Positions 1 to 6,809 of a stretch of 20,258 bases of DNA are shown piece after piece. Source of the stretch: an uncultured Lachnospiraceae bacterium (GTDB taxonomy: Bacteria > Bacillota > Clostridia > Lachnospirales > Lachnospiraceae); the NCBI GenBank assembly GCA_910584785.1, contig CAJUDX010000012.1, forward strand, positions 41,156 to 61,413, read 5' to 3'. The notes under the pieces are model-generated. The model searched no databases, was not told where the DNA came from, and was given only the letters and a program-made list of their open reading frames with translations. A program made the position numbers and the translations under genes. Numbering within the stretch: the first letter of the stretch is position 1; each line of letters starts with the position of its first letter.

Positions 1-569
1 GCCGCATAAGGCGTCAAAAGACCCGCCATATCCTTAATACACAGAGAATCCGCACCCATATCCTCAATTCTCTTGGCAATATCCTTCCAGTACTCCAGCG
101 TATAGGCATCGCCCAAGGTATAGCACAGGGCAATCTGGGCATGTCCCTTTTCCTTATTCGTTGCCTTCACCGCCGTCTGCAGGTTGCGGATATCATTCAG
201 ACAGTCAAAAATACGGATAATATCGATACCGTTCGCAATCGACTTCTGAACAAAATACTCCACCACGTCATCCGCATAATGATTATAGCCCAAAATATTC
301 TGCCCGCGGAAGAGCATCTGCAGCTTTGTATTCTTAAATCCTGCTCTCAGCTTCCGAAGCCTCTCCCAGGGATCTTCCTTCAAAAACCGCAAACAAGAAT
401 CAAATGTTGCGCCGCCCCAGCACTCTACCGCATAATATCCCACCTGATCCATCTTATCAATAATCGGAAGCATCTGTTCCGTAGACATTCTGGTTGCAAG
501 CAAAGACTGATGCGCGTCACGAAGGACGGTTTCCACAATCTTCACCGGCCTTTTTGCTGTATCTGCCAT
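1..569 (-). CDS. oadA: Oxaloacetate decarboxylase alpha / transcarboxylase 5S-like subunit (incomplete at window edge)
   Basis: Translating the complement from the ATG at 569 gives about 189 codons that run off position 1 without a stop. The N-terminus reads MADTAKRPVKIVETVLRDAHQ, the start of the HMGL-like (DRE-TIM) carboxyltransferase domain; Asp18 and the following A-H-Q match the family's metal-binding segment. Further on come VECWGGATFD, FRGQNILGY, RIFDCLNDIRN and IKDMAGLLTP, all typical of OadA, pyruvate carboxylase and Propionibacterium 5S. The enzyme moves carboxyl groups between oxaloacetate/pyruvate and carboxybiotin in the cytoplasm. An AGGAGG site (578-583) supports this start. 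It is the fifth gene of the sodium-pump operon, 71 bases after oadB. Whether the chain ends in its own biotin domain cannot be seen here; the separate carrier gene upstream suggests it may not. Confidence 0.95.
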   Translation of the reverse strand, partial: MADTAKRPVKIVETVLRDAHQSLLATRMSTEQMLPIIDKMDQVGYYAVECWGGATFDSCLRFLKEDPWERLRKLRAGFKNTKLQMLFRGQNILGYNHYADDVVEYFVQKSIANGIDIIRIFDCLNDIRNLQTAVKATNKEKGHAQIALCYTLGDAYTLEYWKDIAKRIEDMGADSLCIKDMAGLLTPYA

Positions 570-640
570 GATTATTTCCTCCTAATCATCCTAATTAATT
601 TCCCAATTCTCCAAATTTACTGCCAAAGCCGACGATTTCC

Positions 641-1786
641 CTAAACTCCAAAAATCGCCATAAACGCACCCGCCGCAACAGCCGTACCGATAACACCTGC
701 CACGTTCGGGCCCATCGCGTGCATTAACAGGAAGTTCGTCGGATCAGATTCCGATCCAACCTTCTGCGAAACACGGGCTGCCATCGGAACTGCCGACACA
801 CCAGCCGATCCAATCAGCGGATTTACTTTTCCGCCGGTCAGCTTGCACATTGCCTTGCCGAACAGTACACCCGTAGCCGTGCCCACGCCAAATGCAACCA
901 GACCCAGAACAACGATCTTAATTGTATCCCAGTTCAGGAATGCCTCTGCACTCGTTGTCGCGCCGACCGAGGTGCCCAGCAAAATAACAACAATATACAT
1001 CATTGCATTAGAAGCCGTTTCCGCAAGCTGCTTAACCACACCCGACTCACGGAAGAGGTTTCCTAACATCAGCATACCAACCAGCGGAGCCGTGGAAGGC
1101 AGAATCAGGCAGACAATCGTCGTAACAATAATCGGGAACAAAATCTTCTCCAGCTTGGAAACCGGACGAAGCTGCTCCATCTTAATCTTTCGCTCCTCCT
1201 CGGTCGTAAGAAGCTTCATAATCGGCGGCTGGATAATCGGAACCAACGCCATATAGGAATAAGCCGCAACCGCAATCGGTCCCATCAGACCGGTCTGTCC
1301 CAGCTTACCAGCCAGGAAAATCGAAGTTGGGCCGTCTGCGCCGCCGATAATAGAAATCGCCGCAGCCGCTTTTCCGTTAAAGCCCATAAAAATTGCCAAA
1401 AAGTACGCACTGTAAATACCAAACTGAGCCGCAGCCCCCAAGAGGAAACTCTTAGGATTGGCAATCAGCGGTCCAAAATCTGTCATTGCCCCTACACCCA
1501 TAAAAATCAGGGAAGGAAGGATGCTCCACTCATCCAGCAGGAAGAAGTAATGCAGAAGCCCTCCCACTCCATTCGACGTATCTTCCGGCGAAGCCATAAT
1601 ATCCGGATAAATATTTACCAGCAGCATACCAAAAGCAATCGGCACCAGAAGCAGTGGTTCAAAGCCTTTTTTAATCGCCAGGTATAAGAAGAACAGGGCG
1701 ACTGCAATCATAATATAATTACCAAATTCCAGATTAAAAAACGCCATCTGATGAAGAAGGTTGGTAAAGGTACTACCCATATCCAT
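641..1786 (-). CDS. oadB: Sodium-translocating decarboxylase, beta subunit
   Basis: This is the integral membrane subunit of biotin-dependent Na+-pump decarboxylases (OadB/MmdB/GcdB). It decarboxylates carboxybiotin and exports Na+. The roughly 381-residue chain is hydrophobic throughout with many membrane segments. Family signatures are visible: GGADGPTSIFLA in the middle, whose Asp is essential in characterised relatives, then NPLIGSAGVSAVPMAARVSQ and NFLLMHAMGPNVAGVIG near the end. Length is usual for the family. The start is uncertain: the frame is also open to GTG at 1795 and TTG at 1798. I prefer ATG 1786, with a weak GGTG six bases upstream, over ATG 1780. It lies 196 bases after the carrier gene, an unusually long gap for this operon, and that gap holds hairpins. 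Confidence 0.95.
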   Translation of the reverse strand: MDMGSTFTNLLHQMAFFNLEFGNYIMIAVALFFLYLAIKKGFEPLLLVPIAFGMLLVNIYPDIMASPEDTSNGVGGLLHYFFLLDEWSILPSLIFMGVGAMTDFGPLIANPKSFLLGAAAQFGIYSAYFLAIFMGFNGKAAAAISIIGGADGPTSIFLAGKLGQTGLMGPIAVAAYSYMALVPIIQPPIMKLLTTEEERKIKMEQLRPVSKLEKILFPIIVTTIVCLILPSTAPLVGMLMLGNLFRESGVVKQLAETASNAMMYIVVILLGTSVGATTSAEAFLNWDTIKIVVLGLVAFGVGTATGVLFGKAMCKLTGGKVNPLIGSAGVSAVPMAARVSQKVGSESDPTNFLLMHAMGPNVAGVIGTAVAAGAFMAIFGV

Positions 1787-1809
1787 GTTTTGCACCAAGC
1801 CTTAAATCA

Positions 1810-1956
1810 AGCGGTTTCCCGCTCTTTTTAAGACGCAAACCAAAAGGGTGAAAGATGGGTTTGCCATTGATCCTTTCATTAAAATTTCTTTCTCCCTTAT
1901 TCTTTTGCAGTGTTGTCTGCAAACGTTCACCGCAGCCTTTTGCCCGCGCAGCAGGC
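1810..1956 (-). promoter_or_regulatory. Leader of oadB with three possible RNA hairpins
   Basis: The interval between the biotin carrier and oadB is non-coding as far as I can tell and contains three dyads read on the minus strand. At 1942-1956 GCCTGC/GCGGGC encloses three bases (one G-U pair). At 1904-1923 TTTGCAG/CTGCAAA is a perfect 7-bp stem with a six-base loop. At 1810-1823 AGCGG/CCGCT closes a GAAA tetraloop just before the oadB ribosome site. None is followed by a T-run on the minus strand. They may be RNA-processing, stabilising or translation-control structures that tune subunit ratios. A 21-codon frame (ATG near 1875 with AAAGGA before it) also fits here but is not convincing. Confidence 0.35.
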
Positions 1957-1982
1957 CCAAACACCCGCTGACTGCAAAAAGC

Positions 1983-2360
1983 TTAGTTCATCGTCGCAAG
2001 CACTGCACCGGCCTCTACGGAATCGCCAGCTGCTGCGTTAATGGTAGCAATGGTTCCGTCCTGCGGAGCAACAATATCGTTTTCCATCTTCATCGCTTCC
2101 AGAACCAGGATAACATCACCCTTCTTCACGGCCTGACCTGCACTCGCCTTCACTGCCAGCACCTTGCCCGGCATCGGAGCTGCCACGGTAACTGCGCCTG
2201 CTGCCCCTGCCGGAGCGGCGGCCTTCGGTGCGGCTGCGGGAGCTGCCTTCGGAGCGGCCTTGGGAGCCTTTGGTGCGGCTGCCGGAGCAGCACCAGTAAA
2301 TCCTTCTTCAACCGTTACTTCATAAACATTTCCATTCACTGTAATTGTATAATTTTTCAT
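1983..2360 (-). CDS. Biotin carboxyl carrier protein (decarboxylase gamma/1.3S-type)
   Basis: A 125-residue biotin/lipoyl attachment protein that shuttles carboxyl groups between the carboxyltransferase subunits and the membrane decarboxylase. The C-terminal biotinyl domain (about residues 57-125) carries the canonical LEAMKMEND motif with Lys91 as the biotinylated residue, and a PMPGKV stretch before it. The N-terminal 20 residues form a short beta segment, followed by an Ala/Pro/Lys-rich flexible linker (about residues 23-55) built from PKAAPKAAP-like repeats. This layout matches MmdC and the 1.3S subunit of transcarboxylase. I chose ATG 2360 over the in-frame ATG at 2372 because GGAGG lies six bases before it. 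It sits between oadG and oadB. Confidence 0.95.
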   Translation of the reverse strand: MKNYTITVNGNVYEVTVEEGFTGAAPAAAPKAPKAAPKAAPAAAPKAAAPAGAAGAVTVAAPMPGKVLAVKASAGQAVKKGDVILVLEAMKMENDIVAPQDGTIATINAAAGDSVEAGAVLATMN

Positions 2361-2376
2361 GATTTCCTCCATATTT

Positions 2377-2420
2377 GTTCATATTTTAACAAACATACCG
2401 TTCATATTTTAAAGAACATA
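2377..2420 (-). repeat. Two tandem 21-base repeats upstream of the biotin carrier
   Basis: Positions 2377-2397 and 2400-2420 match at 19 of 21 bases (both begin GTTCATATTTTAA on the plus strand) with a period of 23. They lie immediately before the carrier's ribosome site. Two copies of CATGATCA (2423-2430 and 2448-2455) follow on the oadG side. AT-rich repeats here could be protein-binding sites or RNA-processing signals; no function is known to me. Confidence 0.6.
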
Positions 2421-2464
2421 CACATGATCAAACCCATGCTTTACCGCCATGATCACACTAAAAT

Positions 2465-3232
2465 CTACGCTCTTTTCCACGCTGCACCGGTTTTCCGCTT
2501 AATCGAACGAACAACCAGGCCGTCAGCTGAAGTATTCTGGGATGCAGCAATCGCCGCAGTAATCACAGCAACCAGTTCCAAATCATCCGTTACATCCTCT
2601 TCTGCGACTTCTTCCACAGAAACCGGAGCCGGGGCCGGTGCAGGTACAGGAGCAGAGGCCGGAGCCTTCGCCGCCGCATTCTTCTTCTCCCACGCATTGA
2701 TATACTTAAAGCAGCTGATAATCAGGCTGATAAAGATTAATACAATAAATACGGTTCCCATACCAATCAGGGTGTGTACTGCTCCCCTCCCCACATTCTC
2801 ACCAAGAGTATAGAAAGGAACATACTCGATATTGGCAATGGAACCTGTCCGGTCATAGTAAACCGTAAGGGTTGCCGGACGTTTTTCAAAGGTTGCCTCG
2901 GTAACCGCCACGAACTGACGATCTTTCTGGGTTACGTTAATCTCGCCAAGCTGTACCAGATTGCCGACTTCTTCCTTGGTCGTCAGCCAGGAATCTAAGC
3001 TGGCAGCCATCGTTGTATTGCCATCATCCTCGTACTGTTCAATCATCGCCAGAATATCCGCTTCCGGGTAGCTGGTGAGCGCTTCCAGATTCTGCTGGGT
3101 AATCATGGTTATCGAGGCCTTAATGGTTTCATCCACGGCTTCCCCTGCATCCTCCGTTTTCGCGCAGCCGGTAAAAAGACCTAAGCACAGCACCATGGCA
3201 ATGATGGCGAAAAGCGTTCTTCTTTTTTTCAT
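2465..3232 (-). CDS. OadG-family sodium pump subunit with lipoprotein signal and extracytoplasmic domain
   Basis: A 255-residue protein that likely anchors and assembles the decarboxylase complex. It begins with a lipoprotein signal peptide (MKKRRT, hydrophobic core, LFTGC lipobox with Cys23). Residues 30-145 form a soluble domain that would be outside the membrane and resembles DUF3887-type folds in pattern. A single membrane helix (about 153-175, GMGTVFIVLIFISLIIS) is followed by an aromatic/basic stretch and a Pro/Ala-rich linker (189-203). The C-terminal tail (LVAVITAAIAAS, then VVRSIKRK) is the hallmark of the OadG family. Classical OadG is about 80-90 residues, so this is an enlarged form. 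ATG 3232 is preceded by GAGGTGA. It starts 17 bases after the mmdA stop, so the two are likely co-transcribed. Confidence 0.9.
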   Translation of the reverse strand: MKKRRTLFAIIAMVLCLGLFTGCAKTEDAGEAVDETIKASITMITQQNLEALTSYPEADILAMIEQYEDDGNTTMAASLDSWLTTKEEVGNLVQLGEINVTQKDRQFVAVTEATFEKRPATLTVYYDRTGSIANIEYVPFYTLGENVGRGAVHTLIGMGTVFIVLIFISLIISCFKYINAWEKKNAAAKAPASAPVPAPAPAPVSVEEVAEEDVTDDLELVAVITAAIAASQNTSADGLVVRSIKRKTGAAWKRA

Positions 3233-3249
3233 TCTGCGTCACCTCATTC

Positions 3250-4701
3250 TTATTTGGTCCCGTGTTTCTTTGCCGGACGGTCCTCTCTCTTTGTGAACAG
3301 CATTTCCATCGCTGCAATCACTCTCTTCCGGGTGTCAGCAGCTTCGATAATATCGTCAACATAACCTCTCTTTGCTGCTGCCACGGCACTCGACTGCTTC
3401 TGGCTGTACACCGCCGCTTTCTCAGCAATCAGGGCTGCGGCATTCTCTGCCTTTTCGATTTCCTTCGCATACATAATCTTTGCTGCGGCATTAGCATCCA
3501 TCATACCAATCGCTGCATCCGGCCATGCATAGACGATGTCCGCGCCCAGAGCCTTGCTGCCCATGGTCAGGTAAGCCGTGCCATAGGCCTGTCCCACCAC
3601 TACCGTTACCTTGGGAACAGTAGCATTGGCATAGGCATAGGTCAGACGTCCTGCCGCCTTGGCAATTCTCCTCTCGGTATGTTTGTCGGCCTTGTAGCCC
3701 TTTACATTGACCAGTGTCAGTACAGGGATATTAAATGCATCGCAGAAAGAAAGGAAATCTGCAGCCTTATGACAGCCATTCGTCGTTAAAACGGCATCAT
3801 AGGAAGCTGTCTTTTCGCCGTCCTCATAGGTTTCCGTGCGGTTGGCAATGCAGCCGATCGTCGTACCGTTAAGGCGGATAAAGCCCGTCACCATCTCCGG
3901 TGCGTAAGCTTTTTTCATTTCCATAAAGAAACTGTCATCAGAAATCAGAGTCAGAGCCAGAGCCGTATCGCCGGCGCAGCCAGCCAGATCCTCACATACA
4001 CGGTTTAAATCATCCTGGCATTCGTCATAGGACATATCATCCTCATTATTTGCCGGAAGAATCGAAATCAGGGAACGAAGTTCTTCCATCACTGCAGCCT
4101 CATCGCCCACAAAATCCACTAAGCCTGCTTCCTCACTCTGGAATTTGGAAGACGCCGTATCGCACTTTCCGGCGTAGTTGCCGTCAAGAGCATTGGGGGA
4201 ATTGACAAATAACTTTGCCTTCTTCTCCTCCATCAGCGTAAAGTCCGTAATTGCAGCTGAAACGGCCATGCCGCCGCCGCAGGTGCCAAAAACAGCGGTA
4301 ATCTGCGGAATCACACCGGATGCCGCAGCCTGGCTCGCATAAATCTCACCAAAGCCGTTCAATGCGTCCGTCGCCTCCTGCAAACGCAGGCCTGCACAAT
4401 CCACCAGGCCAATCACCGGGGCGCCCATCTTCATCGCCATCGCATAGAGGTTAGAAATCTTCCTGGCATGCATCTCGCCTACCGAGCCGCCCAAAACCGC
4501 AGCATCCTGGCTGTAAACATACACAAGATTGCCTTCGATCGTGCCGTAGCCGGTCACTACACCGTCAGCAGGGGTTTCCTGTTCAGTCATGTTAAAGTCT
4601 GTAGCACGGGCAGAAATATAGCCGCCGACTTCGACAAAACTGTTTTCATCAAGTAAAGCTTCAATTCTTTTACTTGCTGAAGTTTGTGCTGAATTACTCA
4701 T
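3250..4701 (-). CDS. mmdA: Acyl-CoA carboxyltransferase subunit (MmdA / 12S-like)
   Basis: A 483-residue carboxyl transferase of the crotonase superfamily, related to methylmalonyl-CoA decarboxylase alpha, propionyl-CoA carboxylase beta and transcarboxylase 12S. It moves a carboxyl group between an acyl-CoA and biotin. The N-terminal half carries GGSVGEMHARKISNL, GAPVIGLVDCAGLRLQEA and the oxyanion-type glycine stretch FGTCGGGMAVSAA. The C-terminal half has VLTLVNVKGY and VVVGQAYGTAYLTMGSKALG. It is somewhat shorter than the usual 510 residues. ATG 4701 is chosen over ATG 4716 because GGAGGAC lies six bases before it. It is the first gene of the operon and has a plausible promoter upstream. 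The acyl-CoA substrate (methylmalonyl, malonyl or glutaconyl) cannot be decided from sequence alone. Confidence 0.93.
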   Translation of the reverse strand: MSNSAQTSASKRIEALLDENSFVEVGGYISARATDFNMTEQETPADGVVTGYGTIEGNLVYVYSQDAAVLGGSVGEMHARKISNLYAMAMKMGAPVIGLVDCAGLRLQEATDALNGFGEIYASQAAASGVIPQITAVFGTCGGGMAVSAAITDFTLMEEKKAKLFVNSPNALDGNYAGKCDTASSKFQSEEAGLVDFVGDEAAVMEELRSLISILPANNEDDMSYDECQDDLNRVCEDLAGCAGDTALALTLISDDSFFMEMKKAYAPEMVTGFIRLNGTTIGCIANRTETYEDGEKTASYDAVLTTNGCHKAADFLSFCDAFNIPVLTLVNVKGYKADKHTERRIAKAAGRLTYAYANATVPKVTVVVGQAYGTAYLTMGSKALGADIVYAWPDAAIGMMDANAAAKIMYAKEIEKAENAAALIAEKAAVYSQKQSSAVAAAKRGYVDDIIEAADTRKRVIAAMEMLFTKREDRPAKKHGTK

Positions 4702-4794
4702 TTTGCAGTCCTCCATTTTAAAATATTTTGACAGGAATCTGTTTGTAAGGAAGCAAACAAAAAACCTGATAAATCAAAAAATTCTGCGATTATA

Positions 4795-4823
4795 ATTTTA
4801 TATCGTATTTCCAAAAAAGGCAA
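4795..4823 (-). promoter_or_regulatory. Candidate sigma-A promoter of the decarboxylase operon
   Basis: On the minus strand TTGCCT (4823-4818) and TAAAAT (4800-4795) are 17 bases apart. A perfect TATAAT (4794-4789) follows directly but has no good -35 element. Transcription would start near 4785 and leave a leader of about 85 bases, which contains a GTTTG/CAAAC stem nested inside CAGG/CCTG. Confidence 0.45.
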
Positions 4824-4833
4824 GCCCTTTCGA

Positions 4834-4861
4834 CAGATATTTCACAATATTTTAATATCTG
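4834..4861. promoter_or_regulatory. Dyad just upstream of the mmdA promoter
   Basis: CAGATATT at 4834-4841 and AATATCTG at 4854-4861 form a perfect 8-bp inverted repeat around 12 AT-rich bases. It lies 10 bases upstream of the -35 element, a typical position for an activator or repressor site. No regulator can be assigned. Confidence 0.35.
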
Positions 4862-4872
4862 CCATAAGTACC

Positions 4873-4922
4873 AAAAAATATGCACAGATTCCGGCAATGT
4901 GCCGAAATTTGTGCATATTTTT
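4873..4922 (-). terminator. Strong hairpin terminator, probably bidirectional
   Basis: The arms 4874-4896 and 4900-4922 pair almost completely around a three-base loop; the inner CGGCA/TGCCG and outer AAAAATATGCACA blocks are exact, with two imperfect positions between them. A-runs on one side and T-runs on the other make it work on either strand. On the minus strand it would stop transcripts from the lacI region and insulate the decarboxylase operon. Confidence 0.75.
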
Positions 4923-5045
4923 CATGAAATGCTTTCTGTCAAATTCAACATACTTCCTTGTCTCATCATCTAAAAGAATATCCGCATTATCAATCACGAT
5001 TAACTTCCCCGGAACAGACAAAGACTTTATCCATTTAGACCCATC
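4923..5045 (-). pseudogene. Gene fragment with a Walker-B-like acidic patch
   Basis: The minus strand is open here for 41 codons and reads like real protein: SKWIKSLSVPGKLIVIDNAD followed by ILLDDETRKYVEFDRKHF. The hydrophobic run ending in acidic residues resembles an ATPase-type strand. There is no start codon with a ribosome site, and the frame runs straight into the terminator. I read it as the remnant of a decayed gene. The family is not recognised. Confidence 0.35.
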
Positions 5046-5223
5046 TTATTCCTGCGACTCCCCACGAATAATAAATTTCATACATTTTATCCATATCTTC
5101 CTGCTTCTCAATGATCAGCTGAAACTGACGCACATAACCATAAGCAAACACACCGGCAACCGCCAGATATTGGACCAGCCTGGACTTTGAATTACTCCCT
5201 TTTCGGAAAAATGTTCCCAGTGC
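5035..5223 (-). pseudogene. Gene fragment lacking a start codon
   Basis: This minus-strand frame holds 62 codons between stops, including FFRKGSNSKSRLVQYLAVAG and VRQFQLIIEKQEDMDKMYEI. Composition and pattern look like a genuine protein with a short hydrophobic and then a charged helix. No ATG, GTG or TTG with a ribosome site precedes it. Its end overlaps the neighbouring fragment in another frame, so this is probably one or two collapsed genes. The rest of the interval, about 5224-5317, is AT-rich and shows no feature I can support. Confidence 0.3.
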
Positions 5224-5317
5224 TTATGTGAGAAAATTTGGTGAATATTTATAAGTTTTCATATTATTTAGGCAATTTAAGCAACTGCTTTTGATGTTTT
5301 GTTTATTGATACTATCT

Positions 5318-5707
5318 CTATTTTTTACTTTGGTAATATCCAAAACATATCATAGTCCAAATCCCAGGCACAACTGCATATCCAGCATTTGCTTGTCCAT
5401 GATTATCAAGTACATAACAACCACCTATAAATGTTAAAGTCAGAAAAACAATTCCTAAAATCAAAGCTATTTTTTGGATCCGCCCTATCTTTTCTATAAG
5501 AATGACTTTTACTATCATGCAAACTGCCAATAATACAAGCGTTAATAATCCATTTATCAAAATGCTAGTATACCATGGAGCAGATTGCATAGCATATAGA
5601 TACGGATATTTTCTAAAATGCCAGTATTCATATAGTCCTGAGCCAATGAACATACCAATAAACGCGCCTATGATAATATTTAGTATCTGATTTATCTTCT
5701 TTTTCAT
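5318..5707 (-). CDS. Small membrane protein of unknown function
   Basis: A 129-residue protein with four predicted membrane helices at about residues 9-27, 48-69, 77-99 and 107-124, and a short hydrophilic loop (YEYWHFRKYPYLYAM) between the first two. No catalytic motif is visible, and I do not recognise the family. The start is supported by GAGAGG ahead of the ATG. It is AT-richer than its neighbours, which may mean recent acquisition or weak selection. It lies 59 bases after the lacI-family gene and could be its last operon partner. Confidence 0.7.
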   Translation of the reverse strand: MKKKINQILNIIIGAFIGMFIGSGLYEYWHFRKYPYLYAMQSAPWYTSILINGLLTLVLLAVCMIVKVILIEKIGRIQKIALILGIVFLTLTFIGGCYVLDNHGQANAGYAVVPGIWTMICFGYYQSKK

Positions 5708-5766
5708 GGCTATCCTCTCAAAAAAATCTTTTTCTTCTGCCTCTGCTTACACAGAAGCCCCGCCAA

Positions 5767-6759
5767 TCAGGAGCTTCCGCGCACCTCCAGAGAAACTTTG
5801 ATAAACATATCTTCAGCATCCTCCTTATCGATAAGCTTCAGCATCGTATCCACCAGGCACCGGGCAAATTCCTCTTTGGAAAAGTCAATACTGGTCAATG
5901 GCGGCGATACCAGCTGGGAAAGGTAGGTATTATCCATGCCGGTCACTGCCATATCCTCCGGCACACGAAGTCCAAGTTTCTTTACATACTGCATAATATT
6001 CCCCGCCAGGTAATCATCCCCGGCGACAATCGCGGTGGGGCGCTCCGACGACGGCCCGGAAAAAACCAGGTCAAAAATCGTCGAGTAAATCGTTTCCAAA
6101 GAATCCGTGTTTTGGCATACCAGAGTTTCTTCATAGGAAAGCCCGTTTTCTTCCAGAGCATCTTTATAGGCCCGCTCACGGAAACCCTTTTTCAGGTTCA
6201 TATTATAGCGCAGAGGCGGCGCAAAAATAATCCGCTTATGACCCTTGACAATTAAATAATTTACCGCCTTTCGTATCCCGCCGTAAATATTGGGGGCAAC
6301 GGTAATGATATTGGGTTCAAGAAAGCTGTAATCCCTGGTCTTATACAGGACAATGGGAATCCCCGCACCGGCAATTTCATTTAATTCGCTGGCGGTATAT
6401 CGGTTCGACAGCATAAACACCCCGTCAAACCGCCCCTCAATCAGCATCTGGATAAAATCTTCCCCGTCCCGGCTGTAGCAGTGCGAAACAAAATAGCCCT
6501 TGTCAAAAAACATATTTTCCGCAATATCCAGCCAGTTATTCCTCAGATTATCACAGACGAAGGCAACCTGCATGGATTTATTGGTTTTTAAACTCCTTGC
6601 ATACAGATTCGGTCGGTAATGCAGTTCCTCAATAGCCTTCTTCACCGCCAGGGTTTTTTCCTCGCTGACAAACTTTGTCTGGTTAATCACATAGGAAACA
6701 ATTGCCGGGGAAACCCCTGCCAGCCTGGCGACATCATTGCGCGTAATTTTCTTCTTCAA
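5767..6759 (-). CDS. LacI-family transcriptional regulator
   Basis: A 330-residue repressor-type protein. Residues 4-26 form the LacI helix-turn-helix (TRNDVARLAGVSPAIVSYVIN), followed by a hinge region ending in YRPNLYARSLKT, then a periplasmic-binding-protein-like effector domain (SMQVAFVCDN near 63, DGVFMLSNRY, PTAIVAGDD, AVTGMDNTYLS). Length matches the family. The start codon is TTG at 6759 with GAGGTGG five bases upstream; no in-frame ATG is closer. The ligand cannot be read from sequence. Many family members sense sugars, but this one sits 50 bases after an amino-acid exporter pair and no sugar gene is nearby, so its target may be the exporter operon or a distant gene. Confidence 0.93.
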   Translation of the reverse strand: MKKKITRNDVARLAGVSPAIVSYVINQTKFVSEEKTLAVKKAIEELHYRPNLYARSLKTNKSMQVAFVCDNLRNNWLDIAENMFFDKGYFVSHCYSRDGEDFIQMLIEGRFDGVFMLSNRYTASELNEIAGAGIPIVLYKTRDYSFLEPNIITVAPNIYGGIRKAVNYLIVKGHKRIIFAPPLRYNMNLKKGFRERAYKDALEENGLSYEETLVCQNTDSLETIYSTIFDLVFSGPSSERPTAIVAGDDYLAGNIMQYVKKLGLRVPEDMAVTGMDNTYLSQLVSPPLTSIDFSKEEFARCLVDTMLKLIDKEDAEDMFIKVSLEVRGSS

Positions 6760-6809
6760 ACTTCCACCTCTTTTCCCTTTGCCTGTTCAGATTTCTTCGT
6801 TATTCTCTG

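Noticed and set aside
141..644. Plus-strand open frame of 167 codons
   Set aside because: It lies antisense to oadA, whose protein sequence is clear and has a good ribosome site; the plus-strand product looks like a shadow.
1773..1964. Minus-strand 63-codon frame between the carrier and oadB
   Set aside because: It overlaps the oadB start in another frame, has no ribosome site and shows no protein-like pattern; the interval is better read as a structured leader.
1848..2813. Long plus-strand frame of 321 codons
   Set aside because: It is antisense to the biotin carrier and oadG; its Cys/Ser/Thr-rich composition comes from the Ala/Pro linkers on the other strand.
5714..5765. Terminator after the LacI-family gene
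   Set aside because: A GCTTCTG/CAGAGGC stem exists but the T-run begins about a dozen bases later, so it is not a canonical terminator.
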